DNA of 38,219 bases, from positions 1 to 38,219 of the forward strand of contig JAHDFH010000015.1 of NCBI GenBank assembly GCA_020628305.1, in the 5' to 3' direction. The DNA comes from Acidimicrobiales bacterium (GTDB lineage: Bacteria > Actinomycetota > Acidimicrobiia > Acidimicrobiales > SZUA-35). Position 1 is the stretch's first letter; the number at the start of each line of letters is the position of its first letter. A program made the position numbers and the translations under genes. Positions 29,893 to 37,240 of this stretch are shown here, piece by piece. The notes beneath the pieces are model-generated. The model searched no databases. It was given only the letters and a program-made list of their open reading frames with translations, and was not told the origin of the DNA.

Positions 29893-31296
29893 TTAAATTC
29901 CTGTTCCGTTGGGATCGCCCAAGTTAATCATTGACTGAAAGTAGTTAAGCACGTCCCCTTCAGGCACGTCTAGGGCGGGCCACTGTGGCCAATCGAAAGT
30001 GTCGTTCATAAACGGTTCTGTCTGATCATGGCTGAGAACTGTCAAGTGGTGCAGGTCGTGTGCAGTTGCTACAGCTTCACCAGTTGCTGAATAAAAGGGC
30101 CTGTCACCATGCATACGGGCATGCATCCAACCACCGTAATGTGGCTCCATCTTCAAAGTGCTAACGAACACATCGACAAGATCGTTAGCTTCTAAATAAT
30201 GTGCGTACCCGTCACGACCATAGGTCTCCACTATTGCCAAAACTTCGTCGACACTACCTAGCCGAGCAGTTCGTTGAAAATCGGCCACAACTTGTGAGTC
30301 AAATTTAGCATCTTCCATCCAGCCAACTTTGGCCGCCTGCATAGCCACATAAAGCCCGACCCCATCCAGGTCTTGTTCATATGGAACAGCATTGTTGGTC
30401 AAGTCATTTGCGAATGCCCACTTGCCAATGGTTTCAAGATCTACATCAGCTAGGCCTAGAAAGTCTCTTAAACTGAGGTAAGAAACGTAAGCCTCCGTTG
30501 TTATTGGGGTTCTCCCACCCAGCAAGCTATCGTCGTGGGTGTGATCGCTGGAGGTGTGAAACATGCCAAACGTCATGATGTTGGCAAAACTTGTTGGTTT
30601 GACAACGCCGGCGATTGTTGAGGTTGTGACTTTCTCCTCATGATCATCATGTGAGTGAGTCGTTACAGAAGCGGTGCTTGTTGTCACCTCGTAAACCACT
30701 TTCGCTGGCAGCGAGGTCACAGTGTTCTTTCCTCGCTTCTTTCGAGTGGTAGTAGTTGTGCCTTTAGCGGTAGTTTCGACCGTGGTCGTTTCAGTCACGG
30801 ATGTCGTTTCGGTGGTTTGCTTGACTTCACCTGTTGTTGATTCCTGAACAGCTTGCGCTGCTTCATCGTAATCAGTCAAGCCGTCGGAACGGTCTTTCTT
30901 TGCTGCAGATTCACCAACGGTGGCCGCATCATCGTCAGCATCAACTGCGCTTGACTCTGACGCAAGATCGCTAACTTCAACAGATTCCGGAACAGCCTCG
31001 GTTGAAGTTTCGACAGAGGTTTCATCGTTGTTGCGAACAACAAAGTAGATGACGCCTGTTAAAAGTGTTAGAAACACCAGGCCTAAAGCGAATAGGCCAA
31101 TAGAACTACCGCTACGAGAATCATCTACAATTTCAAACTGTCCGCCGTTAATCACAACCTTCAGTTTACCAAACACAGCTAATTGAGTCAGGTCGGCAGG
31201 CTTGTTAGGCCATGGGCCGTTGAAGCTTTCATAGAGGGCGAATGATTCCACATCTAAAGCCGTGATAACTTTATGTTTGGCGAAAGGGGCGGCCAT
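29893..31296 (-). CDS. Single-pass membrane protein with Thr-rich linker and His-rich C-terminal domain
   Basis: The predicted 467-residue protein has a cytoplasmic N-terminus of about 68 residues and one membrane helix (SIGLFALGLVFLTLLTGVIYFVV, about 69-91). A long Thr/Glu/Ser-rich linker follows (about 95-200). Next come a His/Asp-rich stretch (THSHDDHEE, then FHTSSDHTHDDS), possibly metal-binding, and an external domain of about 200 residues with a WMHARMHGD and HDLHHLTVLSHDQ pair. I do not recognise the domain. The ATG at 31296 overlaps the start codon of the plus-strand neighbour in a CATG, with no Shine-Dalgarno. A GTG at codon 16 (31251) is an alternative start. Type II orientation, with the C-terminus outside, is inferred from the charge distribution. 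Confidence 0.72.
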   Translation of the reverse strand: MAAPFAKHKVITALDVESFALYESFNGPWPNKPADLTQLAVFGKLKVVINGGQFEIVDDSRSGSSIGLFALGLVFLTLLTGVIYFVVRNNDETSVETSTEAVPESVEVSDLASESSAVDADDDAATVGESAAKKDRSDGLTDYDEAAQAVQESTTGEVKQTTETTSVTETTTVETTAKGTTTTTRKKRGKNTVTSLPAKVVYEVTTSTASVTTHSHDDHEEKVTTSTIAGVVKPTSFANIMTFGMFHTSSDHTHDDSLLGGRTPITTEAYVSYLSLRDFLGLADVDLETIGKWAFANDLTNNAVPYEQDLDGVGLYVAMQAAKVGWMEDAKFDSQVVADFQRTARLGSVDEVLAIVETYGRDGYAHYLEANDLVDVFVSTLKMEPHYGGWMHARMHGDRPFYSATGEAVATAHDLHHLTVLSHDQTEPFMNDTFDWPQWPALDVPEGDVLNYFQSMINLGDPNGTGI

Positions 31297-31732
31297 GCGT
31301 ATAGCCGAACATCAATTTTCAAGGGACCTGATTGGGGCTCTAGATAGTGAAGATAGACAACAGATCATCCCACTATTGAACAATATTGCTACCAAGGCCC
31401 GAGCTAGCGGGAACATCATTCGTTTGAGGACACATCAAAAACTGAAGGACACATTCGCCATTATGCGAGTAAATGGGAACTCTAATGAGTACCGCTTAAT
31501 TGGCCAGGTATCCGGTGACAAAGTCGTATGGTTTGCCGGTGTCACCAGAGAAAAGGGTGATATCAATGCCCAAGTCAAGCTCGCAGAGAAGTGGAATGCC
31601 CCAGCAAGAGAAGACGTTCTCACTCTGCAAGACTTCGTTCAGCATTTCGGACTTAAGGAACCAGGTAATACTGAAGTTCTACCTTCAGCAACGGCGCCAC
31701 AACGTGGGGGCCAGGTCAACTCAATCGCATAG
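31295..31732 (+). CDS. Hypothetical small protein, faintly RelE-like
   Basis: The ATG at 31295 is chosen because GAAAGGGG ends five bases before it; a GTG at 31262 would add eleven residues without such a site. The 145-residue protein contains a segment (about residues 8-95) with RelE-superfamily-like rhythm: FSRDLIGALDSEDRQQIIPLLNNI, then KLKDTFAIMRVNGNSNEYRLIGQVSGDKVVWFAGVTREKGD. That pattern is helix-helix-strand with a conserved-type Arg and a YRLI strand. The resemblance is weak, there is no clear antitoxin, and toxin activity is only a possibility. A further membrane protein gene follows after three bases, so the two form an operon. Confidence 0.6.
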   Translation: MRIAEHQFSRDLIGALDSEDRQQIIPLLNNIATKARASGNIIRLRTHQKLKDTFAIMRVNGNSNEYRLIGQVSGDKVVWFAGVTREKGDINAQVKLAEKWNAPAREDVLTLQDFVQHFGLKEPGNTEVLPSATAPQRGGQVNSIA

Positions 31733-31735
31733 CCT

Positions 31736-32248
31736 GTGAAGAGACACCCGAACAAAGTTACAACGCTGGACGTGATCACCTTCAAGCTTCCTAAATGGCG
31801 GATGATTTTCCCGCTTGCAGTGTCGTCGATATCAGCGGTTGGTTTCGTCATAGGCGGTGCAACCGTTGCGATCGATAATCCAACTCCCAAGGAGCTCGCA
31901 TATGCCTTTCTGATCATGGCAGCTGGAGTTATTGCTATGCTTTTCGTAGCTGATCTCGCTCCGTTACTCAAGAAAGATAGGGGCTATGTTCTGTTCACTC
32001 CAACTCATCTCATCGTTAACATGCAGGAAGAAAAACGGTTTGCTTGGGGTGAGATCGGAAACTTTCGATTGGTAAAGCATCCGAAAAGGGCCAGAGTTAT
32101 TGGGTTCTACAAGTTTTACATGAATGAAGCTCACGCAGCTAACCAAGCTATCTTGAGTGACTATGAAAGCTTCCCGGTCAGTAATTTTGGTAGCCCTGAT
32201 TACCTTATCCGACTGATGTATCGGTATAAGCAAAACGCAATGCTATGA
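31736..32248 (+). CDS. Small membrane protein of unknown function
   Basis: The GTG at 31736 follows the previous stop by three bases. The 170-residue product has two adjacent hydrophobic segments (about residues 22-45, FPLAVSSISAVGFVIGGATVAI, and about 53-75, LAYAFLIMAAGVIAMLFVADLA). A cytoplasmic region of about 90 residues follows, with beta-strand features (YVLFTPTHLIVNMQEEKRFAWGEIGNFRLVKH) that recall bacterial PH-like membrane proteins. Function is unknown. It is coupled to the upstream small gene. Confidence 0.65.
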   Translation: MKRHPNKVTTLDVITFKLPKWRMIFPLAVSSISAVGFVIGGATVAIDNPTPKELAYAFLIMAAGVIAMLFVADLAPLLKKDRGYVLFTPTHLIVNMQEEKRFAWGEIGNFRLVKHPKRARVIGFYKFYMNEAHAANQAILSDYESFPVSNFGSPDYLIRLMYRYKQNAML

Positions 32249-32402
32249 AAAGCCTCGGAGCTCAACCTCTTTAGATAAGAGAGATCGAAGCCTAGACAGT
32301 AGGTCCGCTAGGTTATTTCAGTGCTCTTGGACGATAAGCCTTGTGTCACCCATGGGAAAAGAACCGGGCTTTAAACGTCAGACGCATGTCGCACTAACGC
32401 AA

Positions 32403-32434
32403 AGGTGCCCCTAACCAAACGATCAGAGGCACCT
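32403..32434 (-). terminator. Duplicated rplL terminator
   Basis: The minus strand reads AGGTGCCTCTGATCG, then AGGGGCACCT, with stem arms AGGTGCC and GGCACCT. It is the copy of the hairpin after rplL and now lies downstream of the AAA+ cassette, where it probably ends that transcript. Confidence 0.65.
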
Positions 32435-32462
32435 AAATAATTAATTGAAAGAAGCAAAGAGC

Positions 32463-32553
32463 TTACTTAAGTTCTACAGAACCGCCGGCTTCTTCGATCT
32501 TGGCCTTTGCAGCTTCAGCATAATCCTTTGAAGCGCCCTCAAGAACGTTAGCT
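32463..32553 (-). pseudogene. rplL 3' fragment (last 30 codons)
   Basis: In the rplL frame the fragment encodes [19 protein letters not shown] and [10 protein letters not shown], then the TAA stop. It differs from the intact protein only at ED to DY. It has no start codon or ribosome-binding site and begins a few bases after the stop of the 82-residue gene. It cannot make L7/L12 by itself. Its high similarity implies a recent duplication or continued recombination with rplL. Confidence 0.88.
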
Positions 32554-32556
32554 ATT

Positions 32557-32805
32557 TTACTTGAGGTTATCCAACCGCCCCAGGCAAGCAATGCAATCGT
32601 CTAGAGTAATTACTCCAACTAAAGAATCAGCGACTGATTGTTCAAATACTCTCCGTGCATGCGACTGAATCAACATTCTCGAAAGCTCGATGAGATTAGG
32701 ACCTGGCCCTACGCCTACCTTTGTGATCAAATAGTCAGCTGCAGCCTCTTCGATGTCGCATGAGTAGTGACGCATTTCTTCCAGCAGTGATTCTTTTTTG
32801 ATCAC
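32557..32805 (-). CDS. Small protein coupled to the AAA+ ATPase (82 aa)
   Basis: The frame starts with GTG inside a GTGA overlap (32802-32805) with the ATPase stop, strong evidence for coupled translation. The 82-residue product is helical and acidic at first (SLLEEMRHYSCDIEEAAADYLITKVG), then has LIELSRMLIQSHARRVFEQSVADSLVG and ends ITLDDCIACLGRLDNLK. No family is recognised; a partner or substrate of the ATPase is the natural inference. The stop abuts the displaced rplL fragment. Confidence 0.65.
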   Translation of the reverse strand: MIKKESLLEEMRHYSCDIEEAAADYLITKVGVGPGPNLIELSRMLIQSHARRVFEQSVADSLVGVITLDDCIACLGRLDNLK

Positions 32806-34004
32806 AGCACTCGCCTATGGCTGGGTTGTGTTCCAAGATCTGTTGAAAGGTCTGTACTTAGACGGAATGCTACTCGGGCTCGATCTCTGGTAACGCTCTC
32901 AACATAGTTCCGAACCCATCTTGCGTTTCCGAAACTTGGCAACCTTTGAGCCTTCGCCAGTTCTTGTCTGAAATCTTCAACCCCGTCAGCTGCTACAAAG
33001 TCAGCTTCTAGATCGACCTCTTCAAGCATCGAAAACAGAATAGCTTCCAACGCTTCCTTACCGTAGTCAGCAAAGTTGATCGTGATTGGAAATCGACTGC
33101 GGAGGCCAGGGTTTGTTTCTAGGAAACTCTGCATCTCAAGTGGGTATCCAGCAAGAATAATTGTTAAGCCCAACCGCTTATTCTCGGCCTCCACGACAAG
33201 CTGATCTATTACTCTTTTCCCGTAGTCGACTGTACCCAAAGTTCCGTTAGGAACAGCTAGGGAGTATGCCTCGTCGATGAAAAGAACCCCGCCCTGAGCC
33301 TCTTGAAAGATAGCTTTACACTTTTTCTCGGTTGCCCCTATGTGATCGCCGATAAGATCAGACCGAGAAACTTCCGTTATTGCCGAGCTCGTCGTAATAC
33401 CGATTTCGTGGTACAGCCTTGCAATAATTCTAGCTACCGAAGTTTTACCCGTTCCTGGGTTTCCAACCATCACAAGATGCTTTGTTTGTGGAATAGGTTT
33501 CTTGCCTTGCACCTGACGAACTTGGTTGAAAAAATGCATGGCTGCGAAATCTTCGACAACAGCTCTGACATCCTCGATTCCAACAAGAGAACTAAATCCT
33601 TCATTGATGAGGTCGTGCATACGTTCCCTGGACTTTTCAAGTTCTATAACTTTACGACGATTCGATTCTTCTCTGTAAGCTTCATGCAGTTCACCGTAAT
33701 GACCTAGAACCCGAGTAGCTTCTTCAGCTTCACCAAAGATCTCACTCTGTTCTTGGACAATTTGAAGAACTTTAGCTGACTCAGTGAGATTCCCAAGAGG
33801 CAAGGCCCGGCCAGATTGATAGAAGGCCATGACGATGCGATAGATAATCTCATCTATAGATTTTCCAGCAATAGAAATCTGAAGGTCTCCACTATGATCA
33901 GAACACAAGTTTGCGTGTGAAAACCCGTCGAAGAGAGACTCTCTGCCTCTCAATCTAAGCAAACCACTCACGTTACGTAGATTGACGTTTTGCGTAGTAA
34001 TCAT
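32802..34004 (-). CDS. AAA+ ATPase of the CbxX/CfqX (SpoVK/EccA-like) family
   Basis: This 400-residue ATPase has a good ribosome-binding site (GGAGG, nine bases before the ATG). Residues about 1-135 form an N-terminal domain of unknown type. The AAA+ module follows: LVGIEDVRAVVEDFAAM (about 142-158), Walker A GNPGTGKTS (about 183-191), Walker B GGVLFIDEAYSL (about 242-253), sensor segment TIILAGY and the Arg-finger region NPGLRSRFP, then a small helical lid (GNARWVRNYVESVTRDRARV). CbxX/CfqX members act as hexameric remodelling machines, for example Rubisco activases and type VII secretion EccA. No Rubisco or ESX genes are nearby. The gene sits between two copies of the rplL 3' end, so it probably arrived as an insertion. 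Confidence 0.88.
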   Translation of the reverse strand: MITTQNVNLRNVSGLLRLRGRESLFDGFSHANLCSDHSGDLQISIAGKSIDEIIYRIVMAFYQSGRALPLGNLTESAKVLQIVQEQSEIFGEAEEATRVLGHYGELHEAYREESNRRKVIELEKSRERMHDLINEGFSSLVGIEDVRAVVEDFAAMHFFNQVRQVQGKKPIPQTKHLVMVGNPGTGKTSVARIIARLYHEIGITTSSAITEVSRSDLIGDHIGATEKKCKAIFQEAQGGVLFIDEAYSLAVPNGTLGTVDYGKRVIDQLVVEAENKRLGLTIILAGYPLEMQSFLETNPGLRSRFPITINFADYGKEALEAILFSMLEEVDLEADFVAADGVEDFRQELAKAQRLPSFGNARWVRNYVESVTRDRARVAFRLSTDLSTDLGTQPSHRRVL

Positions 34005-34060
34005 AAATTGCCGCCTCCAGAAGTTTACACGCTCCCCTCTAGTCTAAGGCTAAGCGTTAA

Positions 34061-34217
34061 AACGCAAAGGTGCCCCTGACCATACGATCAGAGGCACCTT
34101 GATAGTTATTGAAAGAAGCAAAGAGCTTACTTAAGTTCTACAGAACCGCCGGCTTCTTCGATCTTGGCCTTTGCAGCTTCAGCATCTTCTTTTGAAGCGC
34201 CTTCAAGAACGTTAGCT
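34061..34217 (-). repeat. Direct repeat A: native rplL 3' end and terminator
   Basis: This is the intact counterpart of repeat B (32396-32553). It covers the rplL terminator, the 3' untranslated region and the last 30 codons of rplL. The distance between the repeats is about 1.5 kb. Confidence 0.9.
34068..34099 (-). terminator. Terminator of the rplJ-rplL operon
   Basis: The minus strand has AGGTGCCTCT, a 12-base loop and AGGGGCACCT (one mismatch), followed by TTGCGTTTTAACG. It lies 28 bases after the rplL stop. Confidence 0.75.
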
Positions 34218-34510
34218 GGAGTCTTCTCAACCAAGTCCTTAGCCTCTTTAAGACCAAGTGAGGTGAGCTCACGAACTACCTTGATAACACCGATCTTCTT
34301 GTCACCAGCTGAAGTGAGAACTACGTCAAAGTCTGACTTCTCCTCAGCTGCTTCGCCACCGGCTGCTGCTCCACCAGCTGCTGCTACAGCTACGGGAGCT
34401 GCTGCAGTTACATCGAACTTCTCTTCGAACTCTTTAAGGAGTTCAGAAAGCTCGAGAACGCTCATGTTCGCAATTGCTTCTAATACATCATCTTTTGTTA
34501 ATGTTGCCAT
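34127..34510 (-). CDS. rplL: 50S ribosomal protein L7/L12
   Basis: This 127-residue stalk protein is complete. The N-terminal dimerisation domain ([31 protein letters not shown]) leads through an Ala/Gly-rich hinge (about residues 35-57) to the C-terminal factor-binding domain ([42 protein letters not shown] and onward). L7/L12 dimers bind L10 and recruit translational GTPases such as EF-Tu and EF-G. It starts two bases after rplJ ends, so the two are coupled. Its 3' end and terminator are duplicated 1.5 kb downstream. Confidence 0.98.
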   Translation of the reverse strand: MATLTKDDVLEAIANMSVLELSELLKEFEEKFDVTAAAPVAVAAAGGAAAGGEAAEEKSDFDVVLTSAGDKKIGVIKVVRELTSLGLKEAKDLVEKTPANVLEGASKEDAEAAKAKIEEAGGSVELK

Positions 34511-34512
34511 TT

Positions 34513-35247
34513 TTATTCTTCCCCTTCATCGGAATTTGTTTCAGCTTCTTCAGCTGAAGTTTCAACAGCTTCTGCTGCTTCAGTTTCGTTTGTTGTTTCA
34601 GACTCTTCAGCTTCTGCTGCAGGAGTCTCTACTTCTGTTACCTCCGCTTCAGCTGCTGGTGCTTCATCAGAAGCCTCTTCAGCTGGTGCAGATTCTGGAG
34701 CTCCGGGAGCTCCGCCCTTTTCGATAAGTGCTTGGAGTCCGTAAGCAAAGTCTCTTGGTAGAGCTTGCATAAGGCCAGCAAACTTCGACATTGGCGCCTG
34801 TAGCAATCCAGCAAACTTGGCGAGAAGAACCTCACGAGGTTCGATATCTGCAAGCTGCTTTACGCTGTCAGCATCAAGAACGTTTCCTTCGTAGTAACCA
34901 CCTTTGATTACTAGGTTTGGATTGTCCTTTCCAAAGTCACGCAAAGTCTTTGCCACTGTGACTACGTCACCGAGAGTTCCGTCAGGCTTTGTCTCTGTAA
35001 AGGTCAAAGCTGTTGGACCTAGAAGCTGCTCATCTAATTCGATGCCTGCATCTGATACTGCACGACGTACAAGAGTGTTCTTGTAAACCTTGTAGTAACC
35101 ACCGGCTTCACGAAGTGAACGACGTAGCTGTGAAAGCTGATCGACTGTCATACCTCGATACTCGGTCACATAAACAGAACGTGCAGATTCAAAACGATCT
35201 TTCACTTCCGTTACTGCGGCGACTTTTTCTGGTCTTGGATTTTCCAT
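34513..35247 (-). CDS. rplJ: 50S ribosomal protein L10 with long acidic tail
   Basis: The ATG at 35247 is chosen because AAAGGGGGG precedes it and the protein then starts [19 protein letters not shown] as in other L10 proteins; the longer TTG frame is rejected. L10 anchors the L7/L12 dimers to 23S rRNA at the stalk base. The core ([42 protein letters not shown], the L12-binding helix near [22 protein letters not shown]) is about 178 residues. It is followed by about 65 residues made almost only of Glu, Ala, Thr and Ser (from about 180 to 244), far beyond the usual length. The tail is likely disordered and strongly negative. Confidence 0.96.
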   Translation of the reverse strand: MENPRPEKVAAVTEVKDRFESARSVYVTEYRGMTVDQLSQLRRSLREAGGYYKVYKNTLVRRAVSDAGIELDEQLLGPTALTFTETKPDGTLGDVVTVAKTLRDFGKDNPNLVIKGGYYEGNVLDADSVKQLADIEPREVLLAKFAGLLQAPMSKFAGLMQALPRDFAYGLQALIEKGGAPGAPESAPAEEASDEAPAAEAEVTEVETPAAEAEESETTNETEAAEAVETSAEEAETNSDEGEE

Positions 35248-35278
35248 TGCACCCCCTTTCAATTACTAGTAGTTCGGA

Positions 35279-35336
35279 GTTGATCACCATGCGCCGATCA
35301 ACTCATCTTCAAGTAACTGACAAGCTGGGCTTGAAG
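35279..35336 (-). promoter_or_regulatory. Candidate L10 leader (autoregulatory hairpins)
   Basis: Two perfect seven-base stems lie upstream of rplJ: GTTGATC/GATCAAC (35279-35302, ten-base loop) and CTTCAAG/CTTGAAG (35307-35336, sixteen-base loop). The position, 32 bases before the start, fits the leader where L10 binds its own mRNA in many bacteria. I cannot verify the L10 kink-turn motif from sequence alone. Confidence 0.45.
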
Positions 35337-35428
35337 TAACCGAATCAGAAAAAGATCGCCTACTTAGGAATTACGCTGGCAAAGCCAACGACCTGAGGTC
35401 TCGGGCGTAAGGAATATTTCAGCTCTCA

Positions 35429-35434
35429 ACTATA
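35429..35434 (-). promoter_or_regulatory. Candidate rplJL -10 box
   Basis: The minus strand has TATAGT at this position, about 180 bases before the rplJ ATG. No convincing -35 is found at 16-18 bases; TTGCTC lies only ten bases upstream. It is the best -10 in the gap between the preceding gene and the candidate leader. Confidence 0.3.
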
Positions 35435-35470
35435 GCGGCTTTCTGAGCAAGCCGACCCTGTAGAGCCGCT

Positions 35471-36226
35471 TTAAAGTCTACGTCTATAGACAGGACGCCT
35501 GAAGCTAGGAGAGGTGGCCCTTTGTGGTTCAAGGTCAAGGTTCTGCCGCATAGCTTCAGGCAATGAGCCTCGCAAACTCATGAGGTAACTCTGATATCTG
35601 GACCTACCTAGGACTCTTTCCGCAGCATACAAAGCCTCCCATCTCTTGTTGTGTGGCACCAACCCTAAAGCCACCGCCATCATAAGGTCTTGTGCTGCGC
35701 TTTTCTTCCCATCCAAGGCTGGGAGTCCTGTTTTCAACTTCTTTTTCCACTCAGGGTGCTGATCATATAGATCTTCTATGAGGCGCCCTGTTTCGGAAGA
35801 CTCAGCGGCTTCTTTAGCCTTATTTACCTGGCCAATATGTCTCATCTGTGACTCATTGGGTTTACTTGCACCAGACCTGGGGTTACCAAGCTCGATGTAC
35901 TCCCTCAGTTTGACGATCTCATGAGGTTTCAGCTTTCGCTGCTCCGACCCTACCCTAATATTGTCCGGGTTCTTCAAAATCTCACTTGCATCTTTGAAAC
36001 AACCACTCATAAGAGAGAAGAATTCATCAAACTTTCTTGCAACCATCTCTTTATCGGTGTAGCTGGCTAGCTCAATAGCATCCAACAGTCTCGGAGCAGT
36101 AAGCAGCCAAAGCCAATAGTCTGGAACGTCACTCACCCGATCTGGATACTGAGGAGCCCCAACCTGCCTGTGAACTGGAGCTTTATATGTGACAATAGAT
36201 AGATCGCCGGGTGACTTTCTCGCCAT
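35471..36226 (-). CDS. Hypothetical protein (251 aa)
   Basis: This ATG-initiated protein is soluble, Lys/Glu-rich and mostly helical. It has a Trp/Leu-rich segment near residue 38 (YWLWLLTAPRLLDAIELA), a charged middle (KLKPHEIVKLREYIELGNPR) and a basic C-terminus (SPSFRRPVYRRRL). No family is recognised. It lies between rnhB and the rplJ leader on the same strand. The typical upstream neighbours of rplJ (rplK and rplA) are absent, so this gene marks another break in the ribosomal cluster. The basic end might bind nucleic acid, but this is only a guess. Confidence 0.7.
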   Translation of the reverse strand: MARKSPGDLSIVTYKAPVHRQVGAPQYPDRVSDVPDYWLWLLTAPRLLDAIELASYTDKEMVARKFDEFFSLMSGCFKDASEILKNPDNIRVGSEQRKLKPHEIVKLREYIELGNPRSGASKPNESQMRHIGQVNKAKEAAESSETGRLIEDLYDQHPEWKKKLKTGLPALDGKKSAAQDLMMAVALGLVPHNKRWEALYAAERVLGRSRYQSYLMSLRGSLPEAMRQNLDLEPQRATSPSFRRPVYRRRL

Positions 36227-36352
36227 AGTTCAGTCTACTGGCTCTGCTCCGAAAGCGAATTGCTTCCCTTCAGGATAGCCTTTAGGGTGAAATCATGGCA
36301 AGGCCATACTCTTTACTTAGGGCCTTTAAGTGGTCAGGCTTCGTGGACTTCC

Positions 36353-36985
36353 TTAAACGGGCAGTTTGTTTTCTTCCACCTGATTGATTTTGTCCATAAA
36401 CGCCCATGAACGCCTGTGCAGGCTAGTGGCACCTAAGCTTGCGAGCACTTCCCGATGAATTGGGCTTGGATAACCTTTGTTAGATTCGAAGTTGAAATCT
36501 GGATACTCAACATGAGCTTGGCGCATTTGGCGATCTCTAGTCACTTTTGCAATGATCGATGCTGTTGCTATCGATAGGGACTTTTGATCACCTTTAACAA
36601 TCATCGTTACTTTGGGATGCACAACGAAGTTCCACTTACCGTCGATTAAGACCGCATCCGGAGCGACCCCAAGCGAAGCTAACGCCCTTCTTGCAGCCAG
36701 CCGCTGAGCTTCGCTCATGCCTAACTGATCGCACTCGTCGTTACTTGCTTGACCAATTGCGTAGTACTCACACCAATCTGTTATTCGATCGAACAGCTCT
36801 TCACGGCGCTTTTCAGTAAGTTGTTTAGAATCCCGGACGCCATACACTCGACGATCTTTTGGAATTACAGCTGCTCCAAGCGTAAGCGGCCCTGCCCATG
36901 CTCCCCTGCCAACTTCGTCGATACCTACAACAACGTCATGGCCTTCGGCCCAAAGCTCTTTCTCTATAGATAATCCTGGCGGCAT
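36353..36985 (-). CDS. rnhB: Ribonuclease HII
   Basis: This 210-residue enzyme removes ribonucleotides and RNA from RNA:DNA hybrids. The catalytic DEDD-type residues are visible in the family motifs: GIDEVGRGAWAGPL (about residues 21-34, first Asp and Glu), AVLIDGK (the third acidic residue) and SIATASIIAKVTRDRQM, with the C-terminal acidic or polar position in the YPDFNFESNKGYPSPIHRE region. The length fits RnhB. An upstream -10 (TAGAAT) lies nine bases before the ATG, so the transcript has a very short leader. A 126-base gap separates it from the next gene. Confidence 0.95.
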   Translation of the reverse strand: MPPGLSIEKELWAEGHDVVVGIDEVGRGAWAGPLTLGAAVIPKDRRVYGVRDSKQLTEKRREELFDRITDWCEYYAIGQASNDECDQLGMSEAQRLAARRALASLGVAPDAVLIDGKWNFVVHPKVTMIVKGDQKSLSIATASIIAKVTRDRQMRQAHVEYPDFNFESNKGYPSPIHREVLASLGATSLHRRSWAFMDKINQVEENKLPV

Positions 36986-36994
36986 GGTGAGATG

Positions 36995-37022
36995 ATTCTA
37001 GCAAACGTCCCACTAGGGACGT
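36995..37022 (-). promoter_or_regulatory. rnhB promoter region with inverted repeat
   Basis: A minus-strand TAGAAT (36995-37000) precedes the rnhB ATG by nine bases. Just upstream, ACGTCCC (37005-37011) and GGGACGT (37016-37022) form a perfect inverted repeat with a four-base loop. This is a possible operator, or a degenerate member of the TAGGGACG-type repeats. Confidence 0.4.
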
Positions 37023-37113
37023 GCTAAAACGCGACGCTTGCAGTTGAGTCATCGTTTCCGACCTCCTATCGAGATTCGGCTAGGACCTTTAACTTGTGCG
37101 CCAAGTTGCAATC

Positions 37114-37151
37114 GAAATCCCACGGGGCTCTTTGCAGGCCCTCTGGATGAC
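37114..37151 (+). repeat. Palindromic GAGATCC...GGATGAC element, copy 6
   Basis: GAAATCCCACGGGGC, a loop, then GGCCCTCTGGATGAC. The arms ATCC and GGAT enclose an imperfect GGGGC/GGCCC stem. It lies in the divergent gap between rnhB and the hydrolase gene and is most similar to copy 7. Confidence 0.6.
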
Positions 37152-37240
37152 TAACTCAATTCCGAGTGTAAACATAATCTAGTGAGCTACATCTGGTGTC
37201 CGCTCAAGCGATGGAAGGCCACAACTCTTTCCTCTACAGC

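Larger units (their letters stand above)
32396..32553 (-). repeat. Direct repeat B: displaced copy of the rplL 3' end and terminator
   Basis: This segment aligns with 34061-34217 over about 158 bases, in the same orientation, with roughly ten differences and one indel by eye. A core of about 78 bases around the rplL stop is identical. Homology begins abruptly at AACGC and ends at GTTAGCT. The two copies bracket the AAA+ cassette. Confidence 0.9.

Noticed and set aside
32557-34060. Classical integrative element with integrase at rplL
   Set aside because: The direct repeats fit, but the interval encodes only the ATPase and the small protein; no recombinase is present, so a classical element is not supported.
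35248-35262. TTG start five codons upstream for rplJ
   Set aside because: These codons overlap the AAAGGGGGG ribosome-binding site of the ATG at 35247.
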